The notes under the pieces are model-generated. The model searched no databases. It worked only from the letters and a program-made list of their open reading frames with translations, and was not told where the DNA came from. This document shows, piece after piece, positions 55,479-64,000 of a DNA stretch of 64,000 bases. A program made the translations under genes and the position numbers. Source of the DNA: Patiria miniata (Eukaryota; Echinodermata; Asteroidea; Valvatida; Asterinidae); the NCBI RefSeq assembly GCF_015706575.1, contig NW_024037064.1, positions 3,843,427 to 3,907,426 of the forward strand, in the 5' to 3' direction. How positions within the stretch are numbered: the stretch's first letter is position 1; each line of letters opens with the position of its first letter.

Positions 55479-56628
55479 GTGTGTTATGTTCACCCCTGGC
55501 AGTGTGAGTTCCGATGACCTAGTATTGCGCCCTCTCGTGGTCATCGTAGTTTTTTGCTCAAGTTACACAATTGTGCAGTCACGCCAAGTTTCAGTCCATT
55601 TTAGTGCCCATTTTCCCATCCTTTTGAGACCACTCTATACCGATAGCCTTACACCAGAAGACCACTGGTGAGTTAAGATTCCATTTATACTTGTGTCAGT
55701 GATTATTGATTGTTATTTGATGAGTAATTTGTATCGTAATTTTCAGTCACATTTTGCCACCATGATTTTCTGTATCGTATCGATAATTTTCTTGTGCCTT
55801 GCGAAAACTTTCCCTGATTTTGTGCCTTAGAATTTCCCTCAATATCGAGGCTGGTTTCTCAGATGAACTGACTGAAATGTTCAGTATTGTTTTCTGGTCA
55901 AGAAACAGTGGATATTTGGTCATTTTATGTTTTCATATCGACGATGTTGGAATGTTATATAAGGTTAGGTACTTAGTTTTTGTGTGCACACGAGGCCTTC
56001 CTAAGCACATGCTCTCGCCATTTTTTCCACGATGTTATGAATATTCATGAGCTGGATTCCATATTTGGGATTAGCGTATCCTTATTTGGAAATTGCAGTA
56101 GTGCTGCAAGGTTTACAGTGTATTTAGGAATTATGCATTTTTCTTTGTTTTAGGTTGATGATTTCACTGAGTATTCCAGACCCATAGAAAGTTTGAGGAC
56201 ACTTCATCTTTTGGAGAGCACAGTTCTGTAGGTTAATTTTCATAGATTGTCTTATGTGAATGTACTATCCCTTGGAGTTTTTGAGATTATTTTATGCTCT
56301 TATTTTTGTGATGTTTCTTATACATGTATCAGTTTGACATATTACTTTTTGATCTGTCAATATTTCATTTATATTTTTATGTCTGGTAGTGTTAAATCTC
56401 TTGCCAACCTGTGTAAATTTGTGCACATTGTTAATTGTACTTAGTGTATTTTCCTTGTATTTCTTGTTTTTCAGTTTTACCTCATGTGGTCCACCCACGA
56501 CACAGGAATGAGAATAAAGCAGTCAAAGTTCACAAATCCTGTATTAGTCAGAGGTTAACTTGTCGGAGAGAGGGCGCCCTCGGCGCTCCATGTTCGTCAT
56601 ACAGTGACTGTGCTCCCGTTACACAGAA
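55479..56628 (+). mobile_element. Candidate solo LTR (fossil)
   Basis: The segment begins TGTGTTATGTTC and ends CCCGTTACACA, which are short inverted ends of TG...CA type. An AATAAA signal near 56514 sits about 115 bp before the right end, as expected of the R/U5 part. Length of about 1.15 kb suits a Gypsy-type terminal repeat. No matching target duplication, second terminal repeat or internal region was found. It looks old. Confidence 0.35.
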
Positions 56629-56629
56629 A

Positions 56630-57940
56630 AACTGGTTATTGAAATGTCCTCAGTTTAATACTGTGCTTTTGTTTTTCCCAAACGTTATTTCGTTATTATC
56701 AAATAGACATTGAAAGTTGACCTGGATCTTTTCGTGCAACTTAAGTTACATGTTGTAATAAAAATAAACCACAAAGGAGAACTGTCTCGGTGCATTATAA
56801 TACATGTATAACTTGAAAGTTGAACAAAGACATTGACTGGAGCTGGTTTGACCTGGTGACCTCTGGATTCCTGTTCCGATACGGTGATCTGGAATGGTAA
56901 TCCTGCTACAGTCAATTTCCTTGTTTAATTTTTAAATTAAAATTAAAAATCTGATATTTGCACCGTTTGGCGGAAGTAAGTTGATTTGGCTTTGATATGG
57001 TTAACTGTGAAAGCAATTTTTGTTGAAATTTGTATGTTATTTGTATTATTTGTTATTGGTGCAGAAACATTTCTGATCTCTTCTTTTCCTTTGTTCCAGA
57101 AATTTGGGGAAAAGTTTAAGACGTCAGGGATTATATTTGACATTGTGTACTTTGTATGATTATTATCATGTAATAAATCATTCCATGCAGTGACTTAAGT
57201 CAATCAAGGAGAAATCTTTGAGGTTAGATGATTGTTGTGTTATGCCTCCATTCCTCCCTCAGTGATGGACCAATCTCCCGCCTCTGAATTCTACAGCTGG
57301 GTCACCACTCGGGTTTTGTAATCAGGCATGCAGGCTTCATAATGAGGATAGCAAAAGAAATTCCTTAAAAAATATATCAACCCAATCACAAATTTACTTC
57401 ATGCAATTAAAAATATGATTACACAGCTAAATCGCTGATGGATCCAGAAGCATTTATTGTTGGGGGATTAAGAAAGTGGTAACCGACAGGCCAGTTGTTG
57501 CCAATTCCTTATGTGGAGGGGCGGGGCTAGATTGCATTTTATGGGAGGGGTGCAGTGTTTCCTTTCTTTTCTTTCTTTATAAAGTGGCAACGGGGATGAA
57601 TAGACTACAATTTCGCATTAAACCAGTCGTCTTCACTTGTTCCATGGTGGATTAATATTCAAGGCATTTCTAGTGGCCCCCACTTCAGTCTGCAAGACAG
57701 CTTCTTTGATTACTTCAGGACAACTTCAAATAAGTTGAAGTTGTCTTGAATGAATCGTTGTTTCATTACATTGTTTTGTTGTGGACCTGTTGTGTTTTGC
57801 TGTTGTGGGCTTAGCGACACCACGGTGGCTCATTTGAAAACAAAAAGCTTTTTTAAAATATTTTTCTAGCACCCAATGAACACCAACAAATAGAACTTTA
57901 CCTATTAACACCCCCCTCTTCAATTCGTCCCCTTTCATGA
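56630..57940. other. Spacer without supported gene
   Basis: AT-rich sequence with scattered short open frames and no recognised domain or mobile-element end. Confidence 0.3.
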
Positions 57941-57947
57941 ATTCATG

Positions 57948-58616
57948 ATAATTCGTCACCGTTTTCACGAACAGCCACATACTATATATATTATGTTGAT
58001 TTTGAAGTAAAGTGTTTTCGAGATAATCACAAAAGAAGTTTCTCATATTTTAAAACTGCAAGAAATACTACTTTGCAACAACTTTGTGCAGCAAGAAAAC
58101 CATCACACAATTCTACGTGAGCTGAAGTTTTACATAAACCCGGTAATAAGACTTAATAAAGCAGTTAATTAGTGGAAATTAATTAGTAAAGATATGTGGC
58201 TCTTCGTGAAAACGCAAATTCACGTTTCCGACATATTGGCCCTTTCTGTTCAACGTGTATTTCCATAGGCGCGCGTGAGTACGCGCGCGCGCCTGAAAAT
58301 GTAACACAGATATGTGGCTCTTCGTGAAAACGCAAATCTCATTTGACCTACTTTTACGTATTTCCGTGCAATGGGTTTTGTACGCGTTCAAAGGGCCAAA
58401 ATGTATGTGGCTCTTCGTGAAAACTCAAAATGCAGTTATCGAGATTTCTGCCCCTTGCAACATTAATGTAACTTAGAAATTAATGATGTTTTGCTTACAG
58501 AAACATGTCAAAATGGTTAAGTACATTGTTTTAATGCGAAATATTGAAAAAATCAAAATCGAAAAAAATTGTAATTTTGGAGATATGTGGCTCTTCGTGA
58601 AAACGGTGACGAATTG
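57948..58616. mobile_element. TIR element with repeated ATATGTGGCTCTTCGTGAAA
   Basis: The left end AATTCGTCACCGTTTTCACG and right end CGTGAAAACGGTGACGAATT are inverted. The motif TGTGGCTCTTCGTGAAAAC recurs in direct orientation at about 58195, 58313, 58405 and 58586, each time at a change of sequence. 670 bp, non-coding. Confidence 0.8.
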
Positions 58617-58755
58617 TCTAGGCCCCACTACCAATAAACAACTCTAATTTAAGAACAAAACGCACTTTTTGTTTCACTTCCCTTCGATATTCCCTAAATA
58701 ATGTTTTTGTAAAATTAAATTAAGCTGTCTACATTGTGTATGGGTTGGAGGTGGG

Positions 58756-58846
58756 CAGGCATGGATTCGGGGGGGGGGGGGGTTCAAAACGCCCCCCCCC
58801 CCCTGCTCTGTCATTTTGTTTTCTTCATAGAAACTCATATAATTAA

Positions 58847-58910
<64 letters not shown>

Positions 58911-58975
58911 CTGTGACACCCCAAATAAATTATACTGGTAATAATATACTGGTCAAATTCCTGCATCCGCCCCTG
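58756..58975. mobile_element. hAT-type MITE containing a 61-nt C homopolymer
   Basis: The left CAGGCATGGATTCGGG and right CTGCATCCGCCCCTG ends match the CAGGGGCGGATCC group. A run of 61 consecutive C (58849-58909) and other G/C runs lie inside. All open frames here are poly-Gly or poly-Pro artefacts. Confidence 0.7.
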
Positions 58976-58979
58976 GTGG

Positions 58980-59995
58980 GGTTATCAGTGATGGACAAGT
59001 TAATTTCGCCGCACTAATCGAAAGTCCGCCCTCTATGGCTACATTTATTAAATAGAGGAATATCAAATATTAAATATTAAATATTTAATCAAGGAATATT
59101 ATTAAAAATAGAGGAATATAGAAGTCGCGGCACTCTAAAAATTTCTAAATGGGCGTTGCGGGGGGGGGGGGGAGGGGCAGTTATCGCTTGATGAAAAAAA
59201 AATTGCACCTGTACAAATTTGCATATACATTCCACAAGGGCTATACCAAATTAATGAAGGGAACTCAGTTCAAAATAAAATTTCTTTTTAACAAACTATT
59301 GAATTTGAAGACGATCTTTTCTGAGATACAGGTCTCCAATATTGTTTGATATAAAAATTGTGGGAATTGAAAAAGATGGTAAGCAAACATTGTGAATTAA
59401 AATAAAAACGACTTTTCCCCAAGCTAAAAAGCCTGAAACTACCCCAGCACAAAATTTGCCCGGTAGCTTTCATTGGTGAGTAAGGCGCCGCAGAAATAAC
59501 TGGTTCGCACTTCCCAATGCTTCTGAAATCATTGCAATAGTACAGGGACCAGGGATTTGTTCACAAACCAATCTCACGTGGTTCGTTGCGCGTTCTTAAA
59601 TTGGCGGGGCACGACGTGGAGGACTTTCGAAAAAAACGTCACAACAGTGAAAGTAAGTTTGCCAATTTTTGCCTGAAAAGTTTACTATTTGGCCTTGGAA
59701 AGCTAGGTGTAAGTGATTGAACTACTGTAGATTCTTCTGAAGTTATAATTTTTTTGCGTATGGAGAACTTTGCCACCTGTGCAGAAAATCAAAGCCCTGC
59801 ACGCACAACGGTGCATTTACCCGGCGACCTTGCACAGCCAACTGCGTAGACTGGACTATACATAAGGAGCCGTCTATCCTCAGAACAAAAGCGATGTCTG
59901 ATTTGACAAGAAAAGTGCCCCTTGTTCTTCTCAACCAATCAAAAAGTTTGTTACATGAATGGAATTAGCTTATTGTGTTATCTTTCAGAAGCCGT
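58980..59995. other. Spacer without supported gene
   Basis: There is a TATTAAATATTTAAT-rich patch near 59060 and a G-run near 59160. Otherwise no exon, promoter or mobile-element end could be supported. Confidence 0.3.
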
Positions 59996-60002
59996 GCGAG
60001 CA

Positions 60003-60218
60003 GTGGCGTAGCCAGGAATTTTCAGGGGGGGGGGGGGCGCTGGGGGCTGGGACATTTTATGGGAGGCGTCATGTAGATCAATGATAATTTTTTTTAGAAA
60101 CTCAAAATCTCAGTGGGGGGGGGGGGGGGCAACTTGGGGCCGACAAGGTTTCATGGGGGGGGGGGGGGGGGGGGGGGGGGCTGAACAGCCACCTACGGCC
60201 CCTGTGGCTACGCCACTG
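60003..60218. mobile_element. hAT-type MITE, CAGTGGCGTAGCCAGG ends
   Basis: CAGTGGCGTAGCCAGGAATT and GGCTACGCCACTG are inverted, a terminus widespread among animal hAT-type MITEs. TGCGAG occurs in both flanks but a clean 8-bp duplication is not evident. The interior is largely G-runs. Confidence 0.8.
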
Positions 60219-60582
60219 CATGCGAGGTAATTGTATGCGACCGGGTTCACACGTGTGCTGTTCGAAGATGTAAACCAGCACCCTAAAAATCGGGGAATTG
60301 TGCCGTGACCTCCATAGAAACGTGAAATTTCCACTTAGTTGCCTGTTTTTCAATGAAAAAGTGCACATTATTCGCCTTTAATCATGAAGAAGTTATATTC
60401 ATGTGAAAGAGGAAAATCTGTATTTGGTGATGCGATACAAGGAGGTAAGTTTAACAAACATACTTTCCGCATATTAACAAAAGTTTGCTCAAAGTGCCTA
60501 CTAGTAGCCAGTCTTCCCACGTAGACAGAGCTTCACTAGTGTCGAGTGAGCAAATGCTCCATTGTTCTCCATATGGGTGTCA

Positions 60583-60711
60583 CAGTGGGGGGGGGGGGGG
60601 GGGGGGTGACTTATTTTTTAGGAATTTGTATGGCAATTTTTTGGGGGGCAGAGCTAGCTGGGGGGGGGGGGGGTGGTTGACCCCTACAATCCCCCCCTGG
60701 ATCCGCGCCTG
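60583..60711. mobile_element. Degenerate CAGGGGCGGATCC-group MITE
   Basis: The right end CCCTGGATCCGCGCCTG is recognisable. The left end is obscured by a G-run after CAGTGGGG. Boundaries approximate. Confidence 0.5.
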
Positions 60712-61075
60712 CATTTGCAATGCATGCTGGGCATGGATAAAAACATGAATTTTAATCAGACTGTCTTTTTTATTGACATTCAAATATGGCATGTGGAGTA
60801 TATTTAGCCGGCACTGGCTTTCTTTAAGCGAACGATATTTTGCCGGATAGGCACTGAACATACGCAGTGACATTTTCTGGGACTTAAAAATAAAACATAG
60901 TACCTTCGCTTGTACCCCCACCCCCCTCCCTGCAAACAGAACGCTTGTCAGGGCTGACGTCATTTGAGCTCTCATTGGATAGATTTGCGTGACCTGTGAC
61001 GTACATGTAGAACGCGTCACACAAACTAACTTCCGGTGCCCATCATGCGTAGTGCGTGCTAGCTGCATGTGAAGG

Positions 61076-61164
61076 TTAGTCCCATAAATGTGACAGTAAT
61101 ACTGGACTTCCTACTCTGGTTAATAGGGAGGTAGACCAGTACACCGTCACATTTATGGGACTAA
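61076..61164. mobile_element. 89-bp palindromic MITE, TTAGTCCCATAAATGTGAC ends
   Basis: TTAGTCCCATAAATGTGACA and GTCACATTTATGGGACTAA are inverted, enclosing about 50 bp. A related single end (GGCCACATTTATGGGGCTA) lies near 61270-61290. The element falls directly after a CG-containing patch (60950-61070). Confidence 0.75.
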
Positions 61165-61737
61165 TAAACTACAAAGTCTAAATGTGAACAATAGAAACTA
61201 GACAAAATTTTACATTGTCAGGTACATGTACCAAGTGTGGACTTTATTTACGGAGGTAGTCCGGTAAATTGGCCACATTTATGGGGCTAGACATTTGAAC
61301 AGCTATGAGGGATGACACCTTCTTGAATGTTTTGTTTATTATGTTGTGGAAAGAGGGCATGATGTCTTTGATTTATTGGGGAAATTATGGGGTCAATGAC
61401 GAAGACAACCAGAAAACAGGCTCAAAAACCAAGATGGCGACAGTGAAACTCGATGCAATGAAGGAATGATGCTGATTATGCTGATTGGCTGGATAAAAAT
61501 TATTTTTTGTTTAACATGTTGTTATCAGCAAATCAGCATCGGGCTAAGCTTTCATTCTGTCTGGCATGCACACGTGTTGTAAGAAGTACAACGTGCACTT
61601 CGTCTTTGAATGCAAAAAATGGGGAAAGTGACACATTTTCTTTGAAAGTGTGTTTCAAAATTCCAACAAATATGAGTAAATCTGAAGACAAAAGACTGCC
61701 CTGCAAAAGTCACTTTGGTGCTGAACAGTCATTTTAA

Positions 61738-62236
61738 AGCTAGAGTCCATCATTTGCAGCCATCCGAAAAGTAACTGGCGTAATTATTATTGAAAAACAA
61801 ACTTGGTTGAAAGATAGTAAGGGAACTAAACTCCCTGTGAAGTTATTCTTTCTGGGAAGCTGTCATTTTGAAGTAATCAACGAAAGAAGGCATTTCCAAC
61901 GGTGATCTAAGAAGCACCGTAGGAAAATTTAAATTAGTAGTTCGTTTTGTTATTCAGCGCAGCGCGCACAAGGATTGGAACAACGCACACGCGCGCGCGG
62001 TTGTTGTAATTCGTCGGATCAGTGCGCGACGTCGCGTATAGCTGCAATTCAAAACATGATTCAGTAACTTTTGATTTGAAATTGAGATCTAAGAATGTTG
62101 TTTTTCTCGGAATGTACAGCTGAAGCTTAGCTCAAACTTCATCAGGTTAATTGCTCAGTATCCTTCATTATATTTTGAACTCTCTTGTTGCTTCAAACGA
62201 ACAAAATGCACAAATTACAAATGATGGACTGTAGCT
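61738..62236. mobile_element. TTAA-type MITE, complete copy
   Basis: The ends AGCTAGAGTCCATCATTTGC and AAATGATGGACTGTAGCT are inverted and flanked by TTAA (61734-61737 and 62237-62240). Same family as 29462-29991 and the half-copies at 8.8 and 11.2 kb. Confidence 0.85.
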
Positions 62237-62645
62237 TTAACCGGAACTTGTTAAAAATAGAGGTGTCCTGAAGATGACGATTACCCAAGTCTCAGTACAT
62301 AATGTAAGCCCCATCTGAGTCACAACTGCGCGTGTGCACATCACATGACAACAATGGTCTGTGGGTAAACAAAGCGGAAAGACTTCCATACCCCACCTGG
62401 ACATCACTTGACACCCTGTGCACAAACCCTTTGAGACTGGTCTGAAAAAAGTCTGTTTTTTCAGTAAATACTTTAATATTTTCCCTGCAAAATTTGACTT
62501 TTTAGGGCATTTTATTGGAAAAATTAATGATGTCCATGCATGTATAATGGAATTCTTTCCTTATAGTAAAAAAGAAGATGGAACTTTTGTTTCCACCCTA
62601 GTTGCAGCATACACATATGATCAGTACAAAACAACTTAAACCATG

Positions 62646-62968
62646 CAAGGGCGGATCCGGGGGGGGGGGGGTCCAAAGGGGGCAATGGGCCCCCCCCCCC
62701 AAAAAAACGAAACAATTTTTTTTATTTTTTTTTATGTGACACCGCAATAAAGGCAGGCAATGAGTACACCACCATCTTTTCCCCAAAAAAAATTGGTTAA
62801 AGTGGTCAGAAATTGCCTCAGATCGCACCACAGAGCATCTAGAATCCAAAAAATTTAAGCGGGCCTTAAGCGGGCCCCGAACCCCACGCCGTATTTTTTT
62901 GACCCACTTTTTGGGGGGACCCAAAAAAATTTTGGCCCCCAAAAAATTGTGTTCTGGATCCGCCCTTG
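62646..62968. mobile_element. hAT-type MITE with exact 8-bp duplication AAACCATG
   Basis: CAAGGGCGGATCC and GGATCCGCCCTTG are inverted ends. AAACCATG flanks at 62638-62645 and 62969-62976. The interior holds CACAGAGCATCTAGAATCCA, also found in fragments inside gene A introns. Confidence 0.9.
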
Positions 62969-63369
62969 AAACCATGGTGCCGTTAAACAATCAACATTTT
63001 GCATCTACTTCACAAAAAGAACTTGTCTTTGATTTCGTTGGTACCCCGCTATGATTTTGCATGCCTGTGGTGAACTTTCGATCCACAGACCCTAATCGTC
63101 ATGTGATGTGCGCATGTATGAAGGACATTTACTACTAGGTCAGGGAGCCAGACGATGCTGTAACGATTGCCGCAACAGTAGCCCCTGCATTATTTTTAAC
63201 ATTTTGGACATGATCTGGCGAAAGTACTTACACAGCGTTTCAAATGATTAAAAACCCAACCATTTGCCAACAAAAATATCAGATTTTATCCTCAAAATGA
63301 CCACAGAATTACTACGTCACCCCACCTGAGATACAATTACAGATTTATGATTTGAAGATCGAGATACTA

Positions 63370-63835
63370 AGCTTTACTTGCAATCTGGATGAAAAGTGAA
63401 AATTACCATTTATCAGCAAAGGCTCCATTGCGAATATCGTGCAGACGCCATTTTCAAAATTGTCCTCCTTTCTTTTCCAATTTTAGTAAAGAATGGCGAC
63501 AGGCATCTAACATGACCTGATGAAGCAGGCACTGTGCTTTTGGTCAATGCTGGATGAACTTGCAGAGACCGATGAAGATGCATACAGGAAGTTCATGGCC
63601 ACAAACCTCCAAAGAGGACAGCAAGAATTGACACCGGCCAAGCCATGGATGTCTGCAAAGACCCGTATCATGGTAGGTTCGCAATAGGCTGAAAATATGT
63701 GTGTGTTTCCGGTAACATCCTAACAGTTATCCAGGTTGGTAGGTGAACAATTGTTTTTGTTTTTAAATTCTTTTTATTATGTATGTGTGTCAGTCTGTTA
63801 TACTGTTACCTTGTTTATTCTAGGGTACATTGGGA
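63370..63835. repeat. Second copy of the PIH1D2-like exon region
   Basis: TCTGGATGAAAAGT, TGCGAATATCG, the exon, GGTTCGCAATAGGCTGAA, TATCCAGGTTGGTAGGTG and GTCAGTCTGTTATACT match 26528-26970 in order. The two loci are 36.9 kb apart in the same orientation. Confidence 0.85.
63487..63672 (+). pseudogene. PIH1D2-like first coding exon, copy 2 (start damaged)
   Basis: The ATG at 63493 opens MATGI and meets TAA where copy 1 has CAA. A later in-frame ATG could start MKQALCFWSMLDELAETDED, then AYRKFMATNLQRGQQELT, PAKPWMSAKTRIM and a donor at ATG|GTAGGT. Unlike copy 1, the frame remains PIH1D2-like to the exon end (compare KTRI with the family's QTRI). With initiation at the internal ATG this copy could still be coding; the next exon would lie right of the window. 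PIH1D2 belongs to the PIH family that helps Hsp90/R2TP assemble dynein arms and other complexes. Confidence 0.5.
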
Positions 63836-64000
63836 AAGATTTCCATATACGAAGTTCACTAATTTTCCTCTGTATTGACTATTAACAAGCCCCCAGATAG
63901 TAATTTCATGTCATCAAAGTCAATTTGAGCAGTGAGAAAATACAAGCATTTTCTTAGAAAACACTTAGAATTTTTCAGTCCAATCTCATAGGGTTTGTAC

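Noticed and set aside
58674-58919. Poly-Gly and poly-Pro open frames
   Set aside because: Produced by the G/C homopolymers of a MITE.

Overview
The window is intron-rich, repeat-laden animal DNA. Spliced genes with GT-AG introns, very abundant short non-autonomous DNA transposons (MITEs), tRNA-derived SINEs, frequent TACATGTA-type low-complexity words and G/C homopolymers all point to a marine invertebrate. My best guess is a deuterostome such as an echinoderm, hemichordate or amphioxus, with echinoderm first; this is inference from style, not from a diagnostic gene. There are no bacterial-style operons, rRNA genes, convincing tRNA genes or CRISPR arrays.

Layout. 0.5-3.4 kb: the 3' nine exons of a gene whose protein reads like a RAG1/Transib-type DDE recombinase core (GD...GDYE...CxxC...EQGGE); its 5' end lies outside the window. 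3.5-6.7 kb: a tandem segmental duplication carrying two MITE copies and a foldback insertion, then an 11-unit 91-bp satellite with a tRNA-like B box. 6.7-12.1 kb: a duplicated block in which one copy holds a hAT-type element (8-bp target duplication, empty site visible in the other copy). 12.2-18.9 kb: a possible TATA promoter and 5' exon, a large TIR element containing a 1.3-kb palindrome, a Tc1/mariner-like MITE and a foldback with a histone-type 3' stem-loop. 18.9-19.8 kb: an intact 285-codon single-exon gene of an uncharacterised helical family. 20-25.9 kb: direct repeats around a probable LTR-retroelement end, then weakly marked DNA. 26.6 and 63.5 kb: two diverged copies of what looks like the first coding exon of a PIH1D2-like gene. 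27.2-32.4 kb: a duplicated block with three insertions that can be read against an empty sister copy. 33.7-34.7 kb: a 20-bp minisatellite that runs into a SINE.

35.6-49.6 kb: a nine-exon gene (gene A, about 541 codons) for a protein with one N-terminal membrane span, a string of small phase-1 exons, a short motif resembling amyloid-signalling sequences, and a C-terminal leucine-rich-repeat domain. Its introns are full of MITEs and tRNA-like palindromes. 49.7-51.1 kb: a 5'-truncated CR1/Jockey-like LINE on the minus strand. 51.2-54.0 kb: a shortened second copy (gene B) with an intact LRR C-terminus. 54-64 kb: a possible solo LTR, several hAT-type MITEs, other TIR elements and the second PIH1D2-like exon.

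The genes do not form a pathway. The most interesting material is the RAG1-like gene, the membrane-anchored LRR gene and its partial duplicate, the 285-codon gene, and several paired loci where an occupied and an empty site can be compared inside the same window. All family names are from motif recognition without database searches.
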